From the NCBI GenBank assembly GCA_037976565.1, contig CP137667.1, positions 29,564,459 through 29,628,458 on the forward strand: DNA of 64,000 nucleotides, in the 5' to 3' direction. Each line of letters opens with the position of its first letter. Position 1 is the stretch's first letter. The position numbers and the translations under genes are program-made. The stretch comes from Mesocentrotus franciscanus (taxonomy: Eukaryota > Echinodermata > Echinoidea > Camarodonta > Strongylocentrotidae). The notes beneath the pieces were generated by a model. That model did not search any database, had not been told where the DNA came from, and saw only the letters and a program-made list of their open reading frames with translations. Of this stretch, positions 1 to 10,330 are shown one piece after another.

Positions 1-135
1 ATCTTTATTAGATACAGGAATTTCAGACTTCGCACGGCTTTCTCAAAGTGTCAAAACAAAGTCTATACATGCAGACTAGGCTTCTAGACTTCTTCCCCTC
101 TCTGTCATGCCTTCTTTTCCCCTATTTCTCCGTTT
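1..135. repeat. Direct repeat, copy 1
   Basis: This stretch recurs at about 1516-1650 in the same orientation with scattered substitutions. Both copies share a core beginning near the phrase cacggctttct and running through agtctatacatgcagact to a C/T-rich tail. It has no coding potential. It is probably part of an old dispersed or locally duplicated element whose other pieces lie at 275-470 and 3705-3870. Confidence 0.75.
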
Positions 136-274
136 CGCTATTTGCCATTGTTTTCGCATAGCCAATGCCAAACTGATGTCAAGCCAACATGTCATAAATT
201 AATTCTTATTCAGGGTGCAGCAAGGTGTAGTATGGGGTTACGATCCGTATGATCCCTCCGGGGATGGGGATATA

Positions 275-470
275 GCCCCCCACCCCCGCACTAGTATTCT
301 CGACGTAGTTCCTGTTATTATTAATTTTTTTTGATAGAGCTATAGAAATTTGCATTTTTTTAAAGACGAATAAAATACACGTTTATTTTTCTACCCATTA
401 TTGATCTTTTTACTCAATATATTTACAAAACATTCATGAAACATTGGACATCCGAAAACAAAATTTAAAA
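275..470. repeat. Direct repeat paired with 3705-3870
   Basis: The block starting at tattctcgacgtagttcctg and ending near acattggacatccgaaaa is repeated at about 3710-3870. A second pair from the same arrangement is 1245-1345 and 3985-4135 (shared core ccttaatccgcacctgaac and aaaagctatatgacagtaga). The spacing between partners differs, so an ancestral duplication has since taken indels and insertions. I see no gene here. Confidence 0.7.
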
Positions 471-641
471 ATCGCAAATTCGAAATTTTCCACATTTTTC
501 GAAATGTTCTTAAGGTCTTAGCCCAGCGAATTATGTTTCATTTTTGTCGTGACGGGTCCCTATTGCCACTAAATAGCTTTTGTAAAGACAACATTTGATC
601 TTTGTCTAGGAAATGAATGCCTATTTATTCTCGGCTACTTA

Positions 642-860
642 TAAACTTGAAATGCTGGAGCGCTGTAATGGCAGCTAGGCTAAAGCCAGAGTAATAATAA
701 ATGCGCCTCGGAATAGAATTTCTAGATAGACGGCGGTATAGAAATGCCTATTATTATTATTATTATTATTAAAGATACAATTAATCGCCAGCTACTATAT
801 GCCTCTGTAACCTGATGGGGTAGCCTCTCTACTCATAAGGACAGCTATTCATAACGTAGA
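642..860 (+). repeat. SINE 3' part (family with GATGAGGCTACC-type tail)
   Basis: The sequence includes the element body agctaggctaaagcc, an internal (TTA)n run at about 750-772 and the tail motif ctgatggggtagcctct. Related tails are at 27425-27500 (minus), 33868-33925 (minus) and 42190-42300 (plus). The tRNA-like head is not present here. It is non-coding. Confidence 0.5.
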
Positions 861-1170
861 ACTTCCTATACGTGAAGGCCCGCTATTCATAAAACGGAAA
901 GGGGTCACTATTCATAAAGGCATAATGACCGTTATTCATAAGGACCGCTATTAATAATACGAAAGTGAGGGTCGCTATTCATATTAATACGAATAGCATG
1001 AATAGCGACCCTCTTCCCGTATTAATATGAATAGTAACCCTCTTCTCATATTATATATAGTGACCCCTATGAATAACCACCCCGGTTTTTTATTATGAAT
1101 AGCGGTCCATATAAATAATGACCCTTTTCTCAAATTATGAATAGCGGTCCTGGTGAATAGCGAGCGGACC
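832..1170. repeat. Inverted array of a short ctattcataa motif
   Basis: About six copies of ctattcata(a) occur between 840 and 985 in one orientation. They are followed by about six copies of the reverse complement (ttatgaatagcggtcc and variants) up to 1165. The centre of symmetry is near 990. The left and right halves could pair as a long imperfect hairpin, which suggests a foldback element or a diverged palindromic satellite. Confidence 0.7.
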
Positions 1171-1689
1171 CCTCCTGATGGGCCTTTGCCATTTTCGTCC
1201 ATTCTTTCACCTCGCCCCTCCACCCCCTCTCCCCTCCTTTGGGTGATTCAAGTTAGGTAGCCTTAATCCGCACCTGAACAATAGAATCTAGCAAGCCGGA
1301 CAAAAGCGCGTCTACGTAGTAAAAAGCTATATGACAATAGATTACGTGTTTTTAAGTTGTTCCGAGAATGTCAACTGTACATAGTCTGGAGGAACAGACT
1401 TTATTTTGACGCTAATAGATCAAACCAAACAAACAAACAAACATTACAATTGCTATCAGTATGAAAAAACATATCATGTTTGAATGGTTGTCAAATAAAA
1501 TAAAGACTAAAATTTGATCTTTACTATAGATACATGAATTTCAGAGTTTGCACGGCTTTCTAAAAGTGTCAAAACAAAGTCTATACATGCAGACTAGGCT
1601 TCTAGATTTCTCACCTTTCTGCCATGCCTTCTTTTCCCCATTTCCCCTTTTTGCTGAAACGAAAACGTATTTTTACGAGAAAAAACGCT

Positions 1690-3660
1690 TCCAAAGTTTG
1701 ACTTATTGATTTGCTCTCCTTTTAAAATAATTAACGCATCAATAACATATTTTGATACAGTGTCAGCTAGTTATATTTCTTTCTCTCTCTCTCTCCCTTC
1801 TCTTTCTTTTCTATTGATCATCTTTCTTTTTCATCATGTTAAACAGCAAAGATAAACTGAATACTTTTTAGACTGTTATGAATATAGTCCGAGATTTCCA
1901 AAAGAGCTATTGCTTTTTGTATAGGATTTACACGCCCCTACATAATGTTCCTCTTTTAAAAAGAAAAGGGAATAACACCTGTCTCTTAATCTTGACACAA
2001 TTGCTGTTCTCTCTCTTTAAAAGCCTACTTTCTTTCATTTTCGTTTTTCAAAAGCTAAGATTAATAATACAAACACACCAGACGAATTTTTGTTTTTCTC
2101 CTTCTAAAATGACACACTTGTGATCGACAAAGTTTCTGTTTTCTCTTTTAAAATTGAAGTTTCTTTTGTGTTCACTCTCTACTTTTATCCAACAGCGAGG
2201 TGAAGTGAAAAGAACCTCATCACCATTATCTATTTCCCGCCCTAGTTAGCTCGATTTTTTCTTTCTTGTTCCCTACTTTTATTCTTTCCTTTAGAAAGGC
2301 ATGTTTCATAATCTTGATAATCTTTTTTCTATTCATTCCACTTTTTAAAGAGCTATATAATTATTATAATTTAAAACGCCTTTTGGACGGGCAATCCTTT
2401 ATTCTCTCCTAAATCAAGGGCGTGAAATCCTGCCACATTTCGTGTTCTTTCCTAATTTATAGCGAACTTTATTGGTATTCGCTCCACAGAACTCTACTTT
2501 ATCAAACGAAAAGAGCGTCATCATGAATATATCTTTTGTTTGATATTATCCTTCTCCCTAGTTAAGTCAAGCCTTATTTAGGCCTATCCATAAAAGGTAC
2601 CTTCCTTTACCGTTCGCTTTTTTTTACCTGACTGTCATAGAAAGCATGTGTAATTAGGCAAACAGGGGACCAACGGCTTTAAGTCCTCTCCGAATTAGGA
2701 CCTGGTAATGTGGAGTAATGCCTTACCAAAGGCAAAGGGCACTATAGCGCATCGACTTGGTTTCGAACCCGGGACCTCCCGTTTACGAGACTGCTGCTCT
2801 ACCACTGAGCTATCGCGCCCCACTCCTTTTGAAAATATCTATTAGAATTTGCCGTTTTTTAAAGAATAAGAATCAAAACATGTCTGAAATAATGTTTTGT
2901 ATTGCTTTTCCTACTGCTGGCTAACTGATTCCTTATAATAATACTTTGATCAATGAACAGTGTAATTTTTGTAATTTACCAGACCGTTGAAACTATAATA
3001 ATCCATTATGCTGTTTTTTCTTTTCCTTTTTTTATCTTCATGACACATCTCTGCATATCTATTCACTCATTCAAGACATTATATACGTAATGATTAACGT
3101 TTTTGTGTATTTAAAGATTACACTAAATTAGATTACAGATTTTAAGATTAAACTTTTATCTTGATATCGAGGATTGTGTTATTTCTTGCACCTTGTTTAA
3201 GTTACCATCTGCTGTATATTCATGTCACTCCTTTAACTCTTCGTTTTTCATTCCCTTTTCTCTGTTTCTATCTTTATCTCTCTTTTTTTCTCTCTCTTCT
3301 CTCTTTCTCTATCTCTCTCTCTCTCTTTATCTCCTTTTCTCTCTATCTCTTTCTTTATCTCTCTCTTATTTATCTATCTCCGTCTCTCTCCTCAGACACG
3401 TCTATTTTTATCTCATCATGTCTCCCTTTTTATCTCTTTTCTTCCCCTTTTGTTTCTCCTCGCCTTTTTAAGGTGAATAATTCCAAAAACGAAATAGACC
3501 GGGCTATTTATTATTGACATTTTTTCTCTCACCTTCCTTATAACACGTTTTGTAATCATGACACAGTTCATGTTCTCTTTTTTTTAAAGTGACATTTCCT
3601 TTCTAATCGCTTTTAAAAGACCTTTTGAATTGGGCCGCTTTTTAAAGACTAATAAGTAAG
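1690..3660. other. Gene-free, pyrimidine-rich stretch
   Basis: I see no supportable exon here. The plus strand is C/T-rich, with a (CT)n-like microsatellite at about 3280-3410. Blocks containing ctttttaaaga or cttttaaaag recur irregularly (for example near 1950, 2020, 2345 and 3625), which may be a very decayed tandem repeat. Open frames in this stretch are low-complexity Ser/Leu/Phe runs from the CT tract and are not genes. Confidence 0.6.
2625..2822 (-). repeat. tRNA-derived SINE (Thr-CGT-like head)
   Basis: Read on the minus strand, the element begins at 2822 with a tRNA-like head: an A box gatagctcagtggtagagc, an anticodon loop ctcgtaa giving CGT (Thr), and a B box ggttcgaa. A non-tRNA body follows to about 2625. 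A second copy lies at 20385-20571 in the same orientation. The long tail and the second copy mark it as a SINE and not a functional tRNA gene. Confidence 0.75.
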
Positions 3661-4461
3661 ACGTGCGCTGACCAGATAATTATTGGTAATTTCCTTTCCT
3701 TCTAAATCCAGCACTTGTATTCTCGACGTAGCTCCTGTTCCCTTTCTTTTTTAAAAGAGCTATAGAATTTTGCTTTTATTTTTTAAAGACATGAAACATA
3801 AACACGAAGAAAAAATCGACCCTTTTACTCAATATGTTTACAGAACATTCATGAAACATTGAACATCCGAAAAATCTGTAAAAAGGGGGAAGAAATCACA
3901 AATCCCCCTCCCATTCACACACACATGCTATGCCGATACAACAACATGATCTTAAATATACACCCATTATACTGGCCACAGACTTAGGGTGATTCAAGTT
4001 AGGCAGCTAGCCTTAATCCGCACCTGAACTATAGATTAATCTGGCAAGCCGGACAATAGCGATCAAACAATAGCGTTGCGTCACCGCGCGCGTACGTCTA
4101 CTTAGTAAAAAAGCTATATGACAGTAGATGCTTCATTGTTGACAGTACTCACAGTAGATGCTTCAACTCAGTCTTGTTTGTTATTATTTATATCTATTCA
4201 GTCCCCAAATAACCGATTTGGGTACATTAGATTTATATTTCTTCGAAAGACAAATTTGCCCTGATTTCTAGACTGTGAACTTTATCTTTCAAACGCAACA
4301 AATCAAAACTTTAAAAAATGACGGCGGCATGGGCGGAGTCGGACCTCGAGCAGCTGGACGGACCGGCGAGCTGGACCCATCACCAAGCAGCTGCGAGGAG
4401 AACCGCAGCTTCTTTCTCCTTGTCAATGGGATCTGACTTAACATTGACAATATCAACTGCC

Positions 4462-5312
4462 TTGACTTGACAAAAATGATATTATCTACCTTGACTTGAT
4501 ATAGATAATATTATCTGCCTCGACTTGAAAAAGATAATATTATCTACCCGGACTTGACAAAGATAATATTATCTGCCTCGCCTCGACTTGACAAAGATAA
4601 TATTATCTGCCTCGCCTCGACTTGACAAAGATAATATTATCTATCCGGACTTGACAAAGATAATATTATCTCTCGTGACTTGACAAAGATAATATTATCT
4701 ACCCGGACTTGGCAAAGATAATATTATCTCCCTCGCCTCGACTTGACAAAGATAATATTATCTACCCGGACTTGGCAAAGATAATATTATCTGTCTCGCC
4801 TCGACTTGACAAAGATAATATTATCTGCCCTGACTTGACAAAGATAATATTATCTCCCTCGCCTCAACTTGACTAAGATAATATTATCTACCCGGACTTG
4901 ACAAAGATAATATTATCTGCCTCGCCTCGACTTGACAAAGATAATATTATCTACCCGGACTTGACAAAGATAATATTATCTCTCGTGACTTGACAAAGAT
5001 AATATTATCTACCCGGACTTGGCAAAGATAATATTATCTCCCTCGCCTCGACTTGACAAAGATAATATTATCTACCCGGACTTGGCAAAGATAATATTAT
5101 CTCCCTCGCCTCGACTTGACAAAGATAATATTATCTGCCTTGCCTCGACTTGACAAAGATAATATTATCTACCCTGACTTAACAAAGATAATATTATATC
5201 CCCGACTTGACGGAGATAATATTATCTCCCCTGACTTGACAAAGATAATATTATCTCCCCGACTTGACAAAGATAATATTATCTGCCTTGACTCGACAAA
5301 GATAATACTGTC
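4462..5312. repeat. Minisatellite, about 26 units with a perfect 14-bp palindrome
   Basis: About 26 tandem units, roughly 28-37 bp each, have the form (ctcgcctcg)acttgacaaagataatattatct. Every good unit contains the self-complementary core agataatattatct. A higher-order repeat is visible: the variant tctcgtgacttgac occurs at 4671 and again at 4981, with matching neighbours, for a period of 310 bp. A low-complexity reading frame across the array is not a gene. Confidence 0.9.
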
Positions 5313-5320
5313 TCTTAAAC

Positions 5321-5343
5321 TATATATATATATATATATATAT
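5321..5343. repeat. (TA)n microsatellite
   Basis: A short TA dinucleotide tract follows directly after the last minisatellite unit. Confidence 0.9.
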
Positions 5344-5714
5344 GTCAATGTGATATATTTCGTTCCAATGAGTGACTATTGTGTTGCATTTCCAGGTATT
5401 ACAATTGTAATGATAAAGAAAACCTGTCCGAGTGAGGGAAATTTTTTTAATTAAAAAAAAGAAAAAAATTAGCTGAAATGATATAAACGTAGGCTTTGAT
5501 AAATTGAAAAAGGGTAGTAAATTATATTCTGACCTATTTCAAAATGAAATTAATGCCAAAGAGACGTAAAATTTGATTTCCCACTTTTTTACTAAATAAT
5601 GAACAATAATTCGTTCATTTTGAAAAGATATACTGTTATATGTGCTTTATAATATTGTCAAACATAATTCTCAAACGATTAGTGAAATATAACTTGTAAA
5701 CTTCTTCAAAATCA

Positions 5715-6195
5715 AATTGACGTTTTGTCCGGATACGTACACAACCTGTCGGGACACACAACATCTTGCACCTGGGCACTGTTGTACGTGCACGGCCAGC
5801 CGGCTAACAAAGACATGGTATTACGGTACATGTGTACTCGGGGCGGGCGATATCTTATAGATCTAGTCTACTGTGACTAGGTATACCGATTAGCGGACTT
5901 TTGAAAACCCTACTATTATCAAATTCACTCCCTTTAACTTTTAGATTTAGGATATAGTTGTAGAATTCAAAACGATTCAAAACTTTCATAACCTTTCACA
6001 AACTTTCTCTAACAATTACTCGCGCACAATTGTTATTTGCATGGCTGGCCGGTCGCGACGTACAATCGAGCTGGCTGCTGTACATAGGGTGACGTCATCA
6101 CGATAGCGACTTATTGGTCGTCTGTTTACCCCCAAATTCAGAGGGGGCTGAAAATGAAGTCTTTATCTGCTTCTTGTTCAATAACGAAATGGAAC
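5715..6195 (+). promoter_or_regulatory. CRE/CCAAT promoter-like block with a possible first exon
   Basis: A perfect CRE palindrome tgacgtca (6090-6097) is followed by an inverted CCAAT box (attgg, 6113-6117). Next comes an ATG at 6154 that opens 14 codons and stops at a strong donor (aac|gtaagt, GT at 6196-6197), phase 0. A second ATG in another frame is at 6189. The block also contains a weak inverted pair around ggccagcc (about 5795 and 6045), so it may belong to a mobile element. No downstream plus-strand exon could be tied to it. The promoter call is moderate and the exon call weak. Confidence 0.35.
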
Positions 6196-6769
6196 GTAAG
6201 TTTTATGTGTATTTTTTTGTATTCTACGTCCAATCGGCTTTCCATTGATGTATAGTTGTATTTTCATCGGAGAAGGTCTTTAAGTTTATCACGTTCGCAG
6301 CACTTCTTATTTGTTGCATTACAGTGCAGCCCAGAAAAAGTCGAAGCTTGATAACGAATAGTTAGCGTGAACACAGAGTATCCTGCATTTTATTATTCCT
6401 TGTTTTTTATAAGGTAGAGGTCAAACGCTTTAAAATATACATTGGTTACATTAATTCATACGCAATTCACCGATCAACATTGTTTTCTAAAATGGCATTT
6501 GTGCTAGATTTTGGTAAAACTGTGACAATGTTATGGTCACATGCAAACGTTACCGAATATGACCATGCAGGAAATACAAACTTAAAAAACAAAACAATGA
6601 AAGGATTAGTTTCATTTCCTCTTTTTATAATGAGGACAATGAGAACTGTTATCATCATAAAAAAGGATAGTGGATATATTGTCGATGGCGAAGGTAAAAA
6701 GGGCATATTTAGTTTCAAAATCGGTCTGCAATTGCCATGAACAATATAATACTGTTATCAATATCATAA

Positions 6770-6775
6770 TTTATT
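6770..6775 (-). terminator. Poly(A) signal for gene A
   Basis: On the minus strand, AATAAA lies about 43 bases past gene A's TAG stop (6820-6818). This is a plausible end for a short 3' UTR. Cleavage-site evidence is not available. Confidence 0.5.
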
Positions 6776-6817
6776 ATATCAACATAACGAAATGTTTTAT
6801 CAGATGAGACTGTTAGT

Positions 6818-7085
6818 CTACATCTTGTAATATCTTATAAGTCCTCCAATATTTGCTTCCACGAGAGCATCATCAAGATCTTGTGTAAAACCTCTTGTTT
6901 TTGTACTCCAGTTTTTCAATACATCCTCAAAAGCAGCAGTATAATTTAATTGATGTTTAGCCATAATGTTTTTAGAGTAGTTGATGTCAAATCCCAGAGC
7001 TACGCACAAATCGGTATAGTTGTCACATGGCATGAGTTTTGACAATTTCACGATTTCTCTGTCGCTAAGTCTTCTTTGGTCAGAC
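6818..7085 (-). CDS. Gene A, last exon: death domain type 2
   Basis: The acceptor is AG at 7087-7086 after a pyrimidine-poor tract; the first base completes an Arg codon, and 88 codons plus TAG follow. The fold signature is visible: an LxxALGF-like helix 2-3 segment (LCVALGF), then a helix-5 motif with the conserved Trp (VLKNW), and a C-terminal helix ending IRYYKM. It closely matches the last exon of gene C (31546-31810) in length, phase and the SDxE/SNxE start followed by KLSK. That match across two loci is the strongest evidence that it is a real exon. Confidence 0.85.
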
Positions 7086-8823
7086 CTGTATAGTTGAAAA
7101 CGAAAGACAATTAAGCTCAGCATAATTAAAAGCATATCGTATCTTTAGAGGAGCACTCGATTCAAAGGAGGAATGCTCCTACAAAAAGAAACTTTGTATA
7201 AGTATGCACTAGTAAAATATATTTCAAACCCCTCTGTTATAAAGGCTTCTGTTACTTTATACTTTGATGACTGTTGAGGCTATATTGCAGCAGCTAAATA
7301 GATACTAACACTGATTATTCTTTTATTTGATATGTCCTATCCTACTCATGTTGTAGTTATGTTAATAGTGCCATAATGTGATTTTATCATTGAGTACAAA
7401 GTTCGCCATAAACATTTTATTTCAAGTGGATTTGGCGCCTTACAAATCTTATATTACGTTTAATAATATTATCTTTACTATTATTAGTGGTACACATTAG
7501 AAATACACTGTAGTACTAATATTAGTAGTATTCATAGTATCATCATTATCACCATCTTTTCAGCAAACCAGTAAACCGAAATATCCTTTTCCTTATTGCA
7601 GGCTAAATTGAACACATGCCTCATTGTTTATCCACTTGAATTCTTCAAATAACGTTTGATATTTATCAATGCTTATGAGAACAAAACAAAGACAACAAAA
7701 TATTTATAAATATTTAATATGCTTAAAATTATTATGTGGCAGCACCTATTTGATATTTTAGATGATAAATGTCATCTTGAATTAATAAGTAAAATTCCTC
7801 TAAAATTAAGGAGGCCTGAGATGCACTGAGATGCACTGTTGACTATTTGCCAGTATATGGAAATACTATACCTGTTCAAGTGCGTTCCCTGTGACACGGT
7901 GGACGTTGGCAGCGTTGTTGAGTTTTCACCTGTTGAATGAGAAAATTGATGTCATTGCATATTAACAGAAATTGGGTCTGTAAAACGAACATGGTCAAGG
8001 TGTTTAAAGAATCAAAGATTATAAAACTAGATACGAACAAAACATGATCAAACAAACAACTAGTAGCAAACTCATATACGAAACAATATTAGGTAAATGT
8101 TCACTTAGCGAAGAGTAAATCATCCGTTTATAACTTTAAGATCGAACTCAGTTCCATACGCCGTGTACGCATGGCCCCTGTACACGATCGTGTTATATAT
8201 GTCTCACGGAATATATATGGTCTTTTGATATAATTTTAGGAATAATTAAACCGTGAATAGTATTAGAGCATTCTGTCATTGAACCATAAAGTAACGTTTT
8301 TTTGTTATCGTTGTTCTTATTGTTCTTGATATTATTGTTTCTTTCCTATACGACTTTAGGATGTGTTTGTGAAATAGCCTAATCCCCCTTTTTTTGGGGG
8401 GGGGGGGAGAGATTTGACACGAGACGTAATAATCAACGATACAATCATCTGAGGATACAACAAGGAAAGGAACCGTTGGGCAAAAAGCAATTACTTAAAC
8501 AAATTATACATTTAGCGATATTTACCCCTGCCATCGATGGGGAAAAAATCGTCAGCAAGACGAACTAATCCAGCATTCACCAATGCTTTTTTGAGGGCTG
8601 CTTGTTCTGTTGTCTTGGTTTGCTTTTTGTCCCAGTCCCGAAGCATTGCCAATGTGCCATTGCATGTAACATTTTGGTATCGTGAGTTTGTGGCGACGTA
8701 TCTTTCTATTTCGACGGCATCAAAACCGAGCTCCTTTCCCAACGTATTCATGTTGTCATCTGAAATCTTCTTAGCTAGTGCTATAAGAATGTCATCGAAG
8801 TCCATCGCTCGATTGGAAGCCAT
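6818..8823 (-). CDS. Gene A: two-death-domain protein (DD1-linker-DD2)
   Basis: Three coding exons, 8823-8526, 7929-7872 and 7085-6818, give a 207-residue protein. DD1 covers residues about 8-93, a Ser/Thr-rich linker about 94-120, and DD2 about 124-205. The splice joins are exact: phase 1 (G then GT) and phase 2 (AG then G), both with GT/AG ends and no in-frame stop. The start is the ATG at 8823, because an in-frame TGA lies 12 bases upstream inside the same exon. I see no signal peptide, membrane segment, kinase or caspase domain, so it should be a cytosolic adaptor-like protein. Death domains are six-helix bundles that join receptors and signalling kinases or caspases into complexes; this protein's partners are unknown. 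Gene C has the same plan. The exon structure is inferred from sequence only. Confidence 0.8.
7872..7929 (-). CDS. Gene A, linker exon
   Basis: This 58-base exon lies between an acceptor (cattcaacag|gtg) and a donor (aacag|gtatag). Read in the only frame that joins the two DD exons, it gives 18 residues plus split codons, rich in Thr and Ser with a Pro. It is unstructured spacer by composition. It was found because its phases (1 in, 2 out) exactly fit the flanking exons; gene C has a 67-base exon in the same place. Confidence 0.75.
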
Positions 8824-8841
8824 GTTTGTTCAGTAGAATAT
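8526..8841 (-). CDS. Gene A, first coding exon: death domain type 1 with start codon
   Basis: The acceptor ttctcag (AG 8843-8842) precedes 18 untranslated bases, then ATG (8823) and 99 codons. The donor is G|GTAAAT at 8525-8524, phase 1. Without splicing, the frame runs only four more codons to a stop at 8512, so intron retention would give a single-DD protein of 103 residues. DD signatures are MDFDD near the start, LGKELGF, an MLRDW helix-5 motif and RLADDFFP at the end. It resembles the last exon of gene B and pseudogene D, not gene A's own second DD. Confidence 0.85.
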
Positions 8842-9257
8842 CTGAGAATAATGTGTACAAAAGCTGTTTAGTACCACCAGTATTGTTTTGTGTCATGTTT
8901 TAGATTTGATTTTTTTTCTCATATTTCCTAACTTAACTCACATTACTTATATAATTTGTTATGCATATACGTTTGTTTGCTTTTCTAGCTAAGTGATCAC
9001 CATGGCGGTATATGCACAATGAAATTAAATCAAAGTCCAAATTGCTATAGCTCAAACCATGAATAAATCAAATACGTGTCTTCAGAACAATGAAAAAGAG
9101 GTAGACACAAAGGCAAACATATGGGATTACCGTACATAGCCAACAAATCCGACCGATAAGGAAAATTCGACAGATATTACAATTAACAAATTTTGTTCAA
9201 AATCAATGATTTTACGCCTTCAATACATAACTGGTTTCAGAAAATGTACTTACTCAC

Positions 9258-9345
9258 TTTGCCAGAGCTGGAACCATTTGCGCACTCGATAATGCAGCAA
9301 TCGAATCAATGACGAATATTTGATTATTTTTTTTGTGACTGGTAC
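9258..9345 (-). promoter_or_regulatory. Probable noncoding first exon and promoter of gene A
   Basis: On the minus strand a strong double donor, gtgagtaagt, begins at 9257, about 415 bases upstream of the gene A coding exon's acceptor. It fits a short 5' UTR exon, because the coding exon starts with an acceptor and an in-frame stop before its ATG. No TATA box is evident. The 5' limit is a guess. Confidence 0.45.
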
Positions 9346-9359
9346 ATGTAGATGGCGCT

Positions 9360-9960
9360 ATTTACAAATCGGCGCCTGGTGTTTAAAATTATGATTGAAG
9401 GAGTCATCATAGTAAACTATGTAATATTTGTCTTGGTGTTGATAACAGTATTTTTTTACAGGCAATTTTGTATCATTTGTTCATGTTTCCCAATGTGAAA
9501 GAAAGAGTTATCACCTTTTTGTTTTGGTTTTTACCATAGAATGGAATTTGTTTTCCAGTAAATAAAAATAAAAAAAATTATATTCACTGGCCTATACACA
9601 TCATTAAAAGCCTAATAACTTGTTTTCTTTTCTCGGATTTATTTTTCGTTTCTCCTTTGACTTTTATAGAACTTAATGACTTTTTAATTCCCAATTCCTA
9701 CCACTTCACTAAAGAAAACTCAGTAAAGTGACTAATGTTGTCTCCCCTACCCGTTGGAACAAAAGAGCTTGCTAGAAATATGTGCAATGCGGGTTCCTCA
9801 ATTGACCATTCATGTGTTAGATGGGGTGAAATCGACCGGACTTTGAGATCTTTTCGGGGGGTCGGAGGATGGGGGGCTAAACCCGAAGGCAAATGGGTTA
9901 GGGTGAAATCCCTTTTGTCCATAGTGATTTTGCTACACAAATTATCATGTTACATGTGTG
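9360..9960. other. Intergenic, no gene seen
   Basis: AT-rich upstream flank of gene A. It has a poly(A)-like run near 9565. Short frames at 9698-9998 on both strands have no recognisable content. Confidence 0.5.
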
Positions 9961-9964
9961 AAAA

Positions 9965-10330
9965 ATGGTATTTTACATTTAGTTTTGAATTGCTATGAAG
10001 AGCCTGTGATATCAGCACCCATTGCTTCATGTGACCACTCTGTTATCACTTACTTTCCCCGGCTCCTCATTCCACCACGCAACTCTACTAAAATATCCTT
10101 CCGACCATTTCGTGATTCCTCCATTAATAATTCGCGCCTTTGGTCGATGGATCACGCAGATGGACTGGTCATAATATAAGGAATCCACTGATGGAAACAC
10201 AATGACGGCAAATCTTCACCAACTTTAAGACACAAAATATCGGCAATACTTTGATCTTATCACAGTCAAACGACGTCCAAACGATAAACCACGGATGAAT
10301 GATGCCATCCGCCGGACTATTTAATATTTA
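9965..10330 (+). mobile_element. Non-LTR retrotransposon remnant (endonuclease to RT junction)
   Basis: Translation in one plus frame, crossing stops and shifts, gives a pattern typical of the end of the AP endonuclease domain and the following spacer. This includes an SDHS(V)I motif, IPPRNSTK, FRPFRDSSINN, and later a stretch reading like NDKPWMNDAIRR with frame changes. Jockey/CR1-type elements carry this order. Both ends are truncated and it cannot be functional. Confidence 0.6.

Noticed and set aside
2625..2822. A tRNA-Thr gene
   Set aside because: The head is tRNA-like, but the acceptor stem does not close, a non-tRNA body follows and a second diverged copy exists, all typical of a SINE.
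5116..5454. 112-codon frame with repeated TKIILS units
   Set aside because: It is a readthrough of the 4.46-5.31 kb minisatellite into a TA microsatellite; only part of the array is in frame.
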